From Ignavibacteriales bacterium (GTDB lineage Bacteria; Bacteroidota; Ignavibacteria; Ignavibacteriales; Ignavibacteriaceae), in assembly GCA_020061995.1 (NCBI GenBank), contig JAGUXE010000018.1, positions 1 through 64,000 of the forward strand: a stretch of 64,000 bases of DNA. The letters are read 5' to 3'. Each line of letters starts with the position of its first letter. The stretch's first letter is position 1. The notes under the pieces are model-generated. The model was not told the origin of the DNA, searched no databases, and saw nothing but the letters and a program-made list of their open reading frames with translations. The position numbers were made by a program, and so were the translations under genes. Below, piece by piece: positions 35,974 to 45,216 of the stretch.

Positions 35974-37019
35974 TGACAAAAAAATATTCTATAACAAATT
36001 CAGTTAAAAAAGCCGCCGTTGTTTTGATGCGTTATGATTACGGAATTAAAGACCGTGGCTTTTCATTTGAATATGTCAATATTTATCTCCCCATTTGCGA
36101 TTTACTTGGAAAAGAAAATGTTTTAATCTTTGATTTTTTTGATGAATATAAATCGTCAGGAAAAGATTCGATGAACCAAAAACTCCTGGAATTTATTAAA
36201 ACCGAAAAACCCGATTTTACTCTCTTTTGTCTTTTTGAAAATGAAATGGATGAAGGAATAGTTTCTTCATTACGCGACTATACAAAAACTGTAGTTTACT
36301 TTTTTGATGACCCCTGGCGACAGACCTATGTCAGAAAATGGATCGACAAGTTTGACTATTTTTCAACTTCAGATTATTACATGTTTCAACAGTATAAATC
36401 AGAAGGCATTAATAAAGCGCTTTACTCTCCATTCGGTTTTAACGAAAATGTATATCTGAAAAAGGACCTTAAACCAAAATATGATGTAAGCTTTGTAGGG
36501 GGTTACAGTCCTTTAAGAAAATGGATTGTTAACAGTTTACTTAAAGATGGAATCAAAATAAAAGTATTTGGTCGCAGCTGGGGAAATGATTTCAGCTTTA
36601 TTTCACAAGATGAAATGGTGGATGTTTTCAATCAATCAAAAATAAATTTGAATCTCTCAAACGGAATAAGTAGGGATTTCGGACTTTTATTCAATTCTCT
36701 ATCATCATGGCGAGCAGTAAAGCATATTCTGCTAAACAAAAAAAATAAAGAACAGGTTAAAGGACGGCATTTTGAGATTAATGCTTGCGGAGGATTTCAA
36801 TTGAGCTATTTTATACCGGGATTAAATCTTGTTTATGAAATTGATAAAGAGATTGCCGTTTATGAAGATGTTTATAATCTTGCCAATGAAATCAAGTTCT
36901 TTCTGAATAATGATGAACTACGTTTAAGTATAGCAAATAAAGGTTACGAACGCTCGACACATGAGCACTCGGCACAAAAATATTTAAGTCAACTTATAAA
37001 TAATATGTTTAATAAATAG
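35973..37019 (+). CDS. CgeB-like glycosyltransferase
   Basis: The 348-residue protein resembles the CgeB/GT1_2 family of GT-B enzymes: FFDDPWRQTYVRKWIDKFDYFSTSD, YDVSFVGGYSPLRKWIVNSLLKDG, IKVFGRSWGND, FNQSKINLNLSNGI, FEINACGGFQLS and a C-terminal VYNLANEIKFFLNNDELRLSIANKGY. The N-terminus is soluble and there is no signal. It is translationally coupled to the flippase by TAATG. The donor is unknown. Confidence 0.8.
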   Translation: MTKKYSITNSVKKAAVVLMRYDYGIKDRGFSFEYVNIYLPICDLLGKENVLIFDFFDEYKSSGKDSMNQKLLEFIKTEKPDFTLFCLFENEMDEGIVSSLRDYTKTVVYFFDDPWRQTYVRKWIDKFDYFSTSDYYMFQQYKSEGINKALYSPFGFNENVYLKKDLKPKYDVSFVGGYSPLRKWIVNSLLKDGIKIKVFGRSWGNDFSFISQDEMVDVFNQSKINLNLSNGISRDFGLLFNSLSSWRAVKHILLNKKNKEQVKGRHFEINACGGFQLSYFIPGLNLVYEIDKEIAVYEDVYNLANEIKFFLNNDELRLSIANKGYERSTHEHSAQKYLSQLINNMFNK

Positions 37020-37028
37020 TAGTCAACT

Positions 37029-37805
37029 TTGAAATTAAATCAATTACTAAAATCTTCCGGAATCGATATAAAATCTTTTATGCTTGCTTTAAAAGGTTTA
37101 CCGGCGTTTTTATCGGATTATAAAAAGATTAAGGCTGCCACCTTAAACAGTAATAATGAATTTCCCATCACCGAGTTGTACCCTTGTTTGAGTGATCGAT
37201 TTGACAAAGCCGGTTCACTTCCTCTTCATTACTTTTATCAGGATGTTGTTGTTGCAGGAAAAGTATTTAAAAATAATCCCGTTAAACACGTTGATATCGG
37301 TTCGCGTATTGATGGATTTGTGGCACATGTTGCATCATTTCGTGAAATTGAAGTTTTTGATATTAGAAGTTTTTCTACCGACTTGCCAAATATAAAATTT
37401 ATCAAAGCAGACTTAACTGAACAAGATTTTCCATTGATTGATTATTGCGATTCGATTTCATGTTTGCATGCTATCGAACATTTTGGTCTTGGAAGATATG
37501 GCGATACGCTTGATTATTATGGTCATCTTAAAGGATTAAATAATATATACAAAGTATTGAAACAAAGCGGAAAATTCTATTTTGCAACACCTATTGGCGA
37601 ACAGAGAATTGAGTTTGATGCACATCGTGTATTTTCTATTTTATATTTGTTGGATTATTTTAAAGATAAGTATAGACTTGACTCATTTTCATATATCAAT
37701 GATAAAAACGAGTTATTTACCGAGCATAAATTGGATGAGACAAGTATAAGCAATAATTGCGGTTGCCATTACGGTTGCGGTATTTTTGAATTAACTAAGC
37801 TGTAA
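37029..37805 (+). CDS. DUF268 family protein (methyltransferase-like)
   Basis: The 258-residue protein starts at TTG 37029 (no nearer ATG fits). It has a Rossmann-like core: VDIGSRIDGFVAHVASFREIEVFDIR, KFIKADLTEQDFPLIDYCDSISCLHAIEHFGLGRYGD, and YKVLKQSGKFYFATPIGEQRIEF. The combined pattern is that of DUF268, a family of methyltransferase-like proteins common in glycan loci, whose activity is not established. A Cys-rich end (NNCGCHYGCGIF) is conserved in the family. It is 10 bases after the CgeB-like gene and 8 before a GT2 gene. Confidence 0.8.
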   Translation: MKLNQLLKSSGIDIKSFMLALKGLPAFLSDYKKIKAATLNSNNEFPITELYPCLSDRFDKAGSLPLHYFYQDVVVAGKVFKNNPVKHVDIGSRIDGFVAHVASFREIEVFDIRSFSTDLPNIKFIKADLTEQDFPLIDYCDSISCLHAIEHFGLGRYGDTLDYYGHLKGLNNIYKVLKQSGKFYFATPIGEQRIEFDAHRVFSILYLLDYFKDKYRLDSFSYINDKNELFTEHKLDETSISNNCGCHYGCGIFELTKL

Positions 37806-37812
37806 TTTCATT

Positions 37813-38673
37813 ATGCAATCAGAACCTTTAATTTCCGTAGTTATAACAACATATAATTGCGAAAAATATATTGAGGAAACTCTTAATTCGGCAATCAATC
37901 AATTATATAAAAATCTTGAAATTATTGTGGTTGATGATGGCTCCACCGATAACACCAAAGATGTCATCTCTAAATATCAACATATTGACCAAAGAATTTC
38001 ATTTTATATTATTGAACATGCCGGTCGTCCTTCTGTGCCGCGGAATTATGGAATTCAAAAAGCAAAAGGTGAATTCATAGCATTTCTTGACGGTGATGAT
38101 ATTTGGATTGCGAACAAAATCGAAACACAAATTAAAAAACTTATTGAATCTCCGGGTTCTGTTTTGATTTATTCAATGAGTGTAACATTTGGCGATGTAA
38201 ATATTTTTTCGCCATTTTTTGAGGTTCTTCCTCTAATCAATCGTTCTTCTTTAACAAGAGAAGAGTTGATTAAAAATGGAAATTGCATTCCGACTTCAAC
38301 TGTAATTGTCAGAACGGATAGAATTAAAAGCATCGGCGGATTTGACGAAGACCCGAAATTGAAAATCGAAGATTATGACCTTTGGATACGACTCGGAAAA
38401 CTTGGAACATTCTGTTTTCTTCCCAGAATTAAAACTTATTATCGTATTCATAAAAATCAGTTCTCGGGAAACTGGGAAGTCAAACAAAACAACCTAAAAT
38501 ATCTTGCAGAGAAAAATAATTTCGAAATCCCTCCTTACAACTATTATCGCAATAGAGGCTTCTTCTTAATGATGATTAGAAACATCATTCATCTTTTGCA
38601 TTACCTTGTTGCCGGTTTGGGTTCAGTTTATGATAATATTAAAAACAATTTTATCAAGAGTAAAATTGTCTAA
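37813..38673 (+). CDS. Glycosyltransferase family 2
   Basis: This 286-residue GT2 protein begins LISVVITTYNCEKYIEETLNSAINQLYKNLEIIVVDDGSTDNTKDV with the classic DDGS motif near residue 43. GRPSVPRNYGIQKAKGEFIAFLDGDDIW follows (DGDD, metal binding), and EDYDLWIRLGKLG near the end is the catalytic-base region. A short C-terminal hydrophobic stretch (about 255-275) may associate with the membrane. It lies within the second glycan operon. Donor unknown. Confidence 0.9.
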   Translation: MQSEPLISVVITTYNCEKYIEETLNSAINQLYKNLEIIVVDDGSTDNTKDVISKYQHIDQRISFYIIEHAGRPSVPRNYGIQKAKGEFIAFLDGDDIWIANKIETQIKKLIESPGSVLIYSMSVTFGDVNIFSPFFEVLPLINRSSLTREELIKNGNCIPTSTVIVRTDRIKSIGGFDEDPKLKIEDYDLWIRLGKLGTFCFLPRIKTYYRIHKNQFSGNWEVKQNNLKYLAEKNNFEIPPYNYYRNRGFFLMMIRNIIHLLHYLVAGLGSVYDNIKNNFIKSKIV

Positions 38674-39769
38674 TCCTTTAAAAATATTAATGATAACATC
38701 ACGCGCTGATTACGGTGGCGGACCTGAACATTTATTAAGATTAATCTCTCATTTATCCAAGAATTTTCAGATCTATATCGCTGCTCCGGACGACGAACCG
38801 TATTATAAAAAATTTTGTGATTTTGTTGGGGAAGAAAATGTTGTTCATATTCCGCATAGAAAATTTACTATCGGTGCTTTAGTTAAATTAATTCTGTTTG
38901 TTCGAAAAAAAAACATTTCGATAATTCACTCTCACGGAAAAGGGGCAGGAGTTTATTCCAGAATTGCTTCTGCTATAACAGGGGCAAAATGTATTCACAC
39001 TTTTCACGGAATTCACATTGCAGAATACTCCAGAGTCTCCGCATTTCTATATATTAAAATAGAACAACTACTTTCATTATTCACATCAAAAGCAATTTCC
39101 GTTTCTAAGGGAGAATATGATCTTGCTATTTCATTATCTATAATAAGAAAAAATAAACTTGAGATAATTGAAAACGGCGTTATATATCCCGCCCAAAGTA
39201 ATAATGATCATAACTTTCATAAACCATTTCGAATATTGACGGTTACACGATTCGATTATTCAAAGAATAGTGAGCTGATAATTCTTATTGCAACTGAATT
39301 GCAGAAACAAAACTTACTTGATGACTTTGAATTTCATTTTGTCGGCAGAGGTGAGGGAGAGGTAGAAATCGCGAATAGAATTAAGAATTCAACGCTTCGG
39401 GATAAATTCATTTTTCACGGTTTTCAAAATGACTTAATAAAATATTACCAAGATGCTTTTGTTTATTTGTCTACTTCCCGTTGGGAAGGACTTCCTCTCT
39501 CGGTGCTTGAAGCAATGTCGTTTGGAGTTCCTGTTATTGCAACAGACGTAAGAGGGAATAAAGATGCGGTTATAAATAATCAGACCGGATATTTGTATAA
39601 CATCGAAAAACCGGAAACAGCCGCCTCTGCAATTATCGATTTGCATAACAACAAAGAACTATGGTTGTCTCTTTCACTCGCAGCTCGCGAAAGAGTTCGT
39701 AATAATTTTACTGTTAATCGAATGGCACAACTGACAGAAAAACTATATTTTAGCATTAATATAAAATGA
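38666..39769 (+). CDS. Glycosyltransferase family 4
   Basis: The open frame extends back to ATG 38606, but that start would overlap the previous gene by 68 bases. TTG 38666, preceded by AAGAG, gives the usual GT4 beginning LKILMITSRADYGGGPEHLL. The domain shows SHGKGAGVYSRIA, HTFHGIH, SKGEYDLA, VTRFDYSKNSELI and LSTSRWEGLPLSVLEAMSFGVPVIATDVRGN, the last containing the donor-binding E and GG region of GT4. It is soluble. The preceding GT2 gene and the following GT4 gene are cotranscribed. The sugar is not known. Confidence 0.88.
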   Translation: MSNPLKILMITSRADYGGGPEHLLRLISHLSKNFQIYIAAPDDEPYYKKFCDFVGEENVVHIPHRKFTIGALVKLILFVRKKNISIIHSHGKGAGVYSRIASAITGAKCIHTFHGIHIAEYSRVSAFLYIKIEQLLSLFTSKAISVSKGEYDLAISLSIIRKNKLEIIENGVIYPAQSNNDHNFHKPFRILTVTRFDYSKNSELIILIATELQKQNLLDDFEFHFVGRGEGEVEIANRIKNSTLRDKFIFHGFQNDLIKYYQDAFVYLSTSRWEGLPLSVLEAMSFGVPVIATDVRGNKDAVINNQTGYLYNIEKPETAASAIIDLHNNKELWLSLSLAARERVRNNFTVNRMAQLTEKLYFSINIK

Positions 39770-39794
39770 TATTTTCTATTTAAGGAATAGCAAT

Positions 39795-40919
39795 TTGCCC
39801 AATTATGCAATAGTTCATGAATGGTTCGACAGTTATGCGGGTTCAGAAAAATGCGTAGAATCTTTCAATAATCTTTATCCGGATGCAGATGTTTTTGCAC
39901 TTGCTAATTATTTAACCGATGCCGAATTACAACAAGTATTAAGAGGGAAAAAACCCAATACATCATTCATTCAGAATCTCCCATATTCAAAAAAAATATT
40001 CCGCTCTCTTCTTCCTTTATTTCCTTATGCGATTGAACAATTTGATTTATCGGCTTACGACATTATAATCTCCAGCACTCATGCGGTTGCAAAGGGAGTG
40101 CTTAATAATTCCAACCAACTTCACATCGCATATTGCCATACCCCTATGCGCTATGCTTGGGATCTCTATTTTCAGTATATGAAAGAAGCAAAATTAGAAA
40201 AGGGAATTAAAGCATTCCTTGTAAAACGTTTTCTTCACAATATTAGAATTTGGGATGTGATTTCTGCCAATAGAGTTGATTATTTTATTGCAAATTCAAA
40301 ATATGTTGCACAGAGAATAAATAAAGTTTATAGACGTGATGCAGATGTTATTTATCCACCTGTTGATGTAGATAAATTTCCACTCTGTGAGAAAAAGGAG
40401 AATTACTATTTAACGGCATCGCGATTAGTATCTTATAAGAAAGTTGATGTTATAGTTAAAGCATTTTCTACAATGAAAGATAAAAAACTTATCGTTATTG
40501 GTAACGGACCTGAAATGAATAATCTAAAAAGGATGGCATCTCCAAATGTTGAGTTTTTAGGTTATCAATATGGAAATATTTTAGTTGAGATGATGCAGAA
40601 TGCGAAGGCGTTTATTTTTGCAGCTAACGAAGATTTTGGAATTACTGTTGTCGAAGCTCTTTCATGTGGAACTCCGGTAATTGCTCTCGGTTATGGTGGA
40701 ACAGCCGAAACCGTTATACATAAAGTAAACGGAATTCGTTTTAATGAGCAGAATGAAAAATCGCTGCAAGAAGCAATAATTGAATTTGAAAAAAATATTG
40801 ACACATTTAATCCGCTAAACATTTCCGAAACAGCCAGTAAGTTTTCCCGAAACCGATTTGAAAAAGAGATTAGCGATTTTGTCAATACAAAGTATACTGA
40901 ATTTCTTAAAAGGGACTAA
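39795..40919 (+). CDS. Glycosyltransferase family 4
   Basis: A 374-residue GT4 protein starting at TTG 39795 with AAGGA upstream: NYAIVHEWFDSYAGSEKCVESF (GT4 opening), IAYCHTPMRYAWDLYFQYM, DYFIANSKYVAQRI, and FIFAANEDFGITVVEALSCGTPVIALGYGGTAE with the conserved Glu and Gly pairs. It resembles enzymes that act early on lipid-linked intermediates, and its position next to the sugar transferase supports a role at the second sugar of the repeat unit (inference). Confidence 0.9.
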   Translation: MPNYAIVHEWFDSYAGSEKCVESFNNLYPDADVFALANYLTDAELQQVLRGKKPNTSFIQNLPYSKKIFRSLLPLFPYAIEQFDLSAYDIIISSTHAVAKGVLNNSNQLHIAYCHTPMRYAWDLYFQYMKEAKLEKGIKAFLVKRFLHNIRIWDVISANRVDYFIANSKYVAQRINKVYRRDADVIYPPVDVDKFPLCEKKENYYLTASRLVSYKKVDVIVKAFSTMKDKKLIVIGNGPEMNNLKRMASPNVEFLGYQYGNILVEMMQNAKAFIFAANEDFGITVVEALSCGTPVIALGYGGTAETVIHKVNGIRFNEQNEKSLQEAIIEFEKNIDTFNPLNISETASKFSRNRFEKEISDFVNTKYTEFLKRD

Positions 40920-40924
40920 TCGAA

Positions 40925-42322
40925 ATGATTGTTAATCAACGCTCAATGCAAAACATACGACTTCTCTTTGATTTGCTGATTATAAATCTGGTATTTGTTG
41001 CTTCCGCATCTTTATCCCAATCACTTGAAATTCTTTTTGTACGCAACTACATGTTTATACTTTTACTCCTTCTGAATATCATCTGGTATTTTTCCTCGGC
41101 AATGATACGGTTTTACGATGAAGGTGGTTTGCGATATTTGTCATTTCAATTCATCAACATCGGCAAGAATAGCTTTATACAGTTGATGGTTGCGGTGATC
41201 TTTATATTTATTGCAAAGGAAGATCTTTTCACACGTAATTTTATTCTTTTTTATTCTGGCGGAATATTTTTTTTAATATCGATTAGAACCGTCTTCTTCA
41301 GAAAATTTTTATCATCATTAAGAGCCAAAGGGAAAAATTTACGCAACACTTTAATTATTGGAGCGGGAGAAGTTGGCAACAATTTTTTTCAATTGTTGAA
41401 AGAAAATCCCGACTTCGGTTTTAATTTTATCGGCTTTGTTGATGATGATGAGTCTATTAACAAATCAAGATTATTGGGGACAACGAAAGAGCTTTCATCC
41501 ATTTTATCGGAAAACAAAGTTGATGAAGTTATTATTGCTTTACCGGTTTCTGCATCAGATAGACTTAATGAGGTTATTAAAATATGCAATACTAATGCAG
41601 TCAGAACACATATAATTCCCGATTACTTCAGATTCATTTCCAAAAAATTTCAACTGAGTATGATTGGTAACTTTCCGATTATTTCAGTGAGGCAGGAGCC
41701 ACTCGATGAATTTCAATGGCGATTCATTAAAAGAGGCTTTGATCTCTTTTTTGCAATTGTTGTTTTAATATTGATATGCTCATGGTTATTCCCTTTTTTA
41801 ATTCTATTGATCAAACTTTCCTCCAAGGGTCCGGTATTCTTTATTCAAGATAGAGTGGGTAAGGAGAATAAAATATTCAGATGTTACAAATTCAGAACGA
41901 TGTTTATTAATTCCGATAAAAAATCATTTATTCCTACCATCAAAGAAGATCCTCGAGTTACAGCAATTGGGAGATTTTTACGTAGATCGAATATGGATGA
42001 ACTCCCACAAATATTTAATGTATTATTTGGTGATATGTCTTTTGTCGGACCTCGTCCACATCCGATTGCATTTAACGATGCCTATACCGAAATGTTTGAT
42101 GAAATTAAGCTACGACATTTAGTGCGTCCCGGTATTACCGGATGGGCTCAGGTACATGGACTTCGCGGGGATGTGGTGGATGAAGTTGAACAACGCATCC
42201 GAACTATTAAACGTATTGAGCATGATATTTGGTATATTGAAAACTGGTCGTTCTCACTCGACTTACAAATAATATTTTTAACTGTATGGCAAATGGTTAA
42301 AGCTGATACAAAAGGATTCTAA
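40925..42322 (+). CDS. Polyprenyl-phosphate sugar-1-phosphate transferase (WcaJ/WbaP-type)
   Basis: This 465-residue protein has about four N-terminal helices, a nucleotide-binding-like middle domain (TLIIGAGEVGNNFFQLL), a fifth helix (about 275-300), and the C-terminal sugar-transferase domain. That domain has CYKFRTMF, DELPQIFNVLFGDMSFVGPRPH and HLVRPGITGWAQVHGLRGD. These enzymes add the first sugar-1-phosphate to undecaprenyl phosphate, so this is the likely initiating step for the second glycan block. It starts five bases after the GT4 gene and is the last gene of the run. Confidence 0.93.
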   Translation: MIVNQRSMQNIRLLFDLLIINLVFVASASLSQSLEILFVRNYMFILLLLLNIIWYFSSAMIRFYDEGGLRYLSFQFINIGKNSFIQLMVAVIFIFIAKEDLFTRNFILFYSGGIFFLISIRTVFFRKFLSSLRAKGKNLRNTLIIGAGEVGNNFFQLLKENPDFGFNFIGFVDDDESINKSRLLGTTKELSSILSENKVDEVIIALPVSASDRLNEVIKICNTNAVRTHIIPDYFRFISKKFQLSMIGNFPIISVRQEPLDEFQWRFIKRGFDLFFAIVVLILICSWLFPFLILLIKLSSKGPVFFIQDRVGKENKIFRCYKFRTMFINSDKKSFIPTIKEDPRVTAIGRFLRRSNMDELPQIFNVLFGDMSFVGPRPHPIAFNDAYTEMFDEIKLRHLVRPGITGWAQVHGLRGDVVDEVEQRIRTIKRIEHDIWYIENWSFSLDLQIIFLTVWQMVKADTKGF

Positions 42323-42373
42323 AATATTAACAGAATTGATTCACGCAAAGTGGAACTTCATGCTTAAATATTT

Positions 42374-42808
42374 ATGAAAATAATCTTTTTATTTATTTCA
42401 TTCTCAATTTTGTTTATAGGCTGCTCAACATCAAAGCCACCTATTGAGAGTGACTTATTGCTAACGAACAAATACTTCAAGCTTATTGAGTTAATGGGTA
42501 AACCGGTTAAAATGTTTGAGAATCAACAGCGTGAAGCTCACATGATTTTAAAACAGGATGGTAACAGAGTAAACGGATTCGGTAGTTGTAATACATTTAA
42601 CGGCTCATTCGAATTGAAAGAGAAAAACCGAATTTCATTTTCAAAAATGGCGACTACATTAAAAGCTTGTCCGGAAATGGAAACCGAATCACAATTCTTC
42701 AAGATTTTAGAAATGACGGACAATTACAACTTTGACGGAAAGTATTTGCAACTCAACAAAGCTAAGATGGCTCCTCTTGCAAAATTTGAAGTAGTTTGGT
42801 TTAATTAA
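42374..42808 (+). CDS. META domain lipoprotein (HslJ-like)
   Basis: The 144-residue protein has a lipoprotein signal with lipobox FIGC (C17). The META domain follows: YFKLIELMGKPVK, HMILKQDGNRVNGFGSCNTFNGSFELKEKNRISFSKMATTLKACPEMETESQF. This pattern is the HslJ/META family; its function is unsettled (stress resistance in E. coli HslJ). It is a single gene after the glycan block, separated from it by about 50 bases with no clear terminator. Confidence 0.85.
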   Translation: MKIIFLFISFSILFIGCSTSKPPIESDLLLTNKYFKLIELMGKPVKMFENQQREAHMILKQDGNRVNGFGSCNTFNGSFELKEKNRISFSKMATTLKACPEMETESQFFKILEMTDNYNFDGKYLQLNKAKMAPLAKFEVVWFN

Positions 42809-43060
42809 GGATTTCAGTTATAAGAGATAAAAATTAATAATGCTTAGAATCTCTTTTACTCTCATATAACGTTGTTGATTTTTCTGGTTATTACAAACCT
42901 TAAAAGACTTTTGCCAGGATGCACAAAATATGGACTTTTAAAGAATCGTGAGTTCTAGCTGAAATTTAAGTTTTATCGCCTTCCATTCAACCACATATAA
43001 ACCTAGCCAAAATCACTCTTGATGACTTATAGATAAATAATATATTCCTTCGGTTAGCTT
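42809..43060. other. Intergenic region between convergent genes
   Basis: About 250 bases between the META gene and the convergent helicase gene. A weak pair AAGAGAT (42822-42828) / ATCTCTT (42849-42855) with a 20-base loop may be a terminator stem. Nothing else is seen. Confidence 0.25.
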
Positions 43061-44620
43061 CTATTTTTTTCTGTTTGAGCCCCGATATGGTTTTCTATTA
43101 TAAACTTTTTGTGGTGGTCTTTTATACTCAACGGTCTTGTGTTCGTCGGGTATCGAAACAAGAAGCTCTTCTTCGGGAAATTTAACTACAATTTTTCGTC
43201 CAAGGAATTCTTCTAACTTTTTAATTTCGTACGAATCATCTTCATCGGCAAAACTGATTGATATACCCGTAGCCCCTGCTCTTCCGGTTCTACCGATGCG
43301 GTGAACATATTCTTCAACATCCTGAGGCATATTATAATTTATCACATGTGAAATTCCTTCTATGTGAATTCCACGCGAAGCAACATTTGTAGCGACTAAT
43401 ACTCTTAATTTGCCTTCTCTAAATTTTTCTAATCTATTAATACGCTGATTCTGTTCAATGTCTCCTGAAAAGAGGGCGCAACTTATTCCATAAATTTCAA
43501 ATTTATCCTTAAGCCGTTTAGCATCATCTTTTCGGTTCACAAAAATCAAAACACGCTCTAAATTCTTCTGCATTATAATGTTATACAAAAGTGTTGGTTT
43601 TTCATCAATTGTTGTTATGTAAGTTATTTCTTCTATACTATGAATACCTGCATCATCAGGTTTTACAATAATTTCACATGCCGCTCTTGTCCATGATTCT
43701 GCAAGACGCTTTACATCACCGCTAAGGGTTGCGCTGAAAAACATTGTTTGGCGCTTTGCTTTTGGTGGAGTACTTCCAACAATTCGTTTAACATCAGGAA
43801 TAAATCCCATATCAAGCATTCTATCGGCTTCGTCGATAATAAGAATTTCTACTTTCGATAAATCAACTAAACGTTTCTTCATAAAATCAATGAGTCGGCC
43901 GGGAGTACAAATTAATATGTCAGATGGTTCTCTTTCGAGTATGTTTTGCTGTTTTTGATAATTCATTCCTCCAAGAAGTGAAAGAATAGAAAGTTGAATA
44001 TATTTTCCAAGTCCTCGAGCATCTTTTTCAATTTGCAAAACCAGTTCACGTGTTGGTGCAAGAATAAGAACGCGTGGTGTTCCCGATTTTCGTTTTTCTT
44101 TAATCGGGTTTTTCAGAATGTGATTAAATATTGTAATAAGAAAAGCAGCTGTTTTTCCGGTTCCGGTTTGTGCTTGAGCGGTAATATCTTCACCGTTCAT
44201 TGATTTAGGAAGGACTTCAGCTTGAACTTGAGTAAAATATTGAAATCCTAAATCATAAACTGCATGGAGAATTTCTTTAGATATTTTCAAATCAAGAAAA
44301 CTTGTTTTCCCTTCAACCACAGGAATTTTAAATTGAGATTCATCCCAATCTTCATTCGGAATAATCGATGGGGCTTCCGGTATAATGGTTGGCGGTTTTT
44401 TCTTTAACCGTTTTTCATGGCGAAGTCTATATTCTTCAGGCGTTTCTTTTTTATATTTCCTTCGGGGTTTAACGGTGTCGAGCGGTTTCTCAACTTTTGA
44501 AGTTTCAACCGAAGGGGATGATGATTTTTTAACCTTGGCGGTTACAACGGGAGCAACTTTAGTTTCTTTCGATTTACCCCCAAGCATTTTTTTCAGTTTT
44601 GCAGCAATTTTTTTGATCAA
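43061..44620 (-). CDS. DEAD-box RNA helicase
   Basis: An ATP-dependent RNA helicase of 519 residues. It has the full set of DEAD-box motifs: the Q-motif region (GFQYFTQVQ), AQTGTGKT (I), PTRELVLQ (Ia), TPGRLIDF, DEADRMLDMGF (II), SAT (III), and HRIGRTGRAG (VI). An N-terminal Lys-rich, low-complexity tail of about 100 residues precedes the core, and a short Arg/Lys-rich C-terminal tail follows. Such proteins act in ribosome assembly, mRNA decay or cold adaptation; which applies here is unclear. A TATATTTG box lies about 40 bases upstream. Confidence 0.95.
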   Translation of the reverse strand: MIKKIAAKLKKMLGGKSKETKVAPVVTAKVKKSSSPSVETSKVEKPLDTVKPRRKYKKETPEEYRLRHEKRLKKKPPTIIPEAPSIIPNEDWDESQFKIPVVEGKTSFLDLKISKEILHAVYDLGFQYFTQVQAEVLPKSMNGEDITAQAQTGTGKTAAFLITIFNHILKNPIKEKRKSGTPRVLILAPTRELVLQIEKDARGLGKYIQLSILSLLGGMNYQKQQNILEREPSDILICTPGRLIDFMKKRLVDLSKVEILIIDEADRMLDMGFIPDVKRIVGSTPPKAKRQTMFFSATLSGDVKRLAESWTRAACEIIVKPDDAGIHSIEEITYITTIDEKPTLLYNIIMQKNLERVLIFVNRKDDAKRLKDKFEIYGISCALFSGDIEQNQRINRLEKFREGKLRVLVATNVASRGIHIEGISHVINYNMPQDVEEYVHRIGRTGRAGATGISISFADEDDSYEIKKLEEFLGRKIVVKFPEEELLVSIPDEHKTVEYKRPPQKVYNRKPYRGSNRKK

Positions 44621-44658
44621 AGTATATAACTATCTAAAATATTTAACAATTTAATAAA

Positions 44659-44666
44659 CAAATATA
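44659..44666 (-). promoter_or_regulatory. Candidate -7 promoter box for DEAD-box helicase
   Basis: The minus strand reads TATATTTG, matching TAnnTTTG, about 40 bases before the helicase ATG. No -33 element is evident. Confidence 0.35.
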
Positions 44667-44714
44667 TTGGTTATAAACTATAAATGTTACTTTTTAAAAA
44701 TCTAACTGAAATAA

Positions 44715-44894
44715 ATGAAAAAACTATCCGCAATATTTATTGCAACTTTAATTTTATTTGTTGGCTGTAAAGATTCTGAAGACCCGTCTTCATCAAATAA
44801 TAATTCAAACACATTAACCGAAGTTTGGGTAGCGAGAGTGATACAATTGCTATTACACAGACTTTCAATAAATGTGTACTGCAATCCAGATTGA
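44715..44894 (+). pseudogene. Truncated lipoprotein gene remnant
   Basis: A 59-codon open frame begins with ATG 44715 and encodes a clear lipoprotein signal (KKLSAIFIATLILFVGC, then KDSEDPSSSNNNSN) and then TLTEVWVA. From there the frame gives low-quality sequence (RVIQLLLHRL) while another frame continues with SESDTIAITQTFN, which looks like the natural continuation. The end runs into the convergent cupin gene. I infer a frameshifted and truncated lipoprotein. Alternatively the 59-residue product could be a genuine small lipoprotein, but its tail argues against that. Confidence 0.5.
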
Positions 44895-45203
44895 GGCTTC
44901 CCCTTCTTTAGTCATTTCAACACGATGTTTTTTGTGTGCGGGAATGAAGATGTAATCACCTGCTTTTAATTTCATCGGTTTATCATCTCCTTCGAGTAGA
45001 AGATCAGCTTCGCCTTGAATAAGTATAGCCCATTCATCCTGCTCTTGATCATACCATTCACCCGGAGGAGTGGCTTGTCCCGATGAAATAATCCTTCCGA
45101 TTTTAACATTTTTTTGCTGAACAATATCTTCAAAGATTTCTTTTTCAAAATTGATATTGAGGTTTGCAAAAATATTGCCGTCCGGTATTGTTGTTTCGCT
45201 CAT
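44865..45203 (-). CDS. Cupin domain protein
   Basis: A 112-residue single-domain cupin: QATPPGEWYDQEQDEWAILIQGEADLLLEG (cupin motif 1, with Asp/Glu in place of the usual histidines) and LKAGDYIFIPAHKKHRVEM (motif 2). Small metal-binding cupins have many roles and none can be assigned. It is 13 bases downstream of the alpha/beta hydrolase gene on the same strand, so probably cotranscribed with it. Confidence 0.82.
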   Translation of the reverse strand: MSETTIPDGNIFANLNINFEKEIFEDIVQQKNVKIGRIISSGQATPPGEWYDQEQDEWAILIQGEADLLLEGDDKPMKLKAGDYIFIPAHKKHRVEMTKEGEASIWIAVHIY

Positions 45204-45216
45204 TGAAATTCCTATT

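Noticed and set aside
38606..38665. ATG start of the GT4 gene at 38606
   Set aside because: It would overlap the preceding glycosyltransferase by 68 bases; TTG 38666 with AAGAG upstream gives the usual GT4 beginning.
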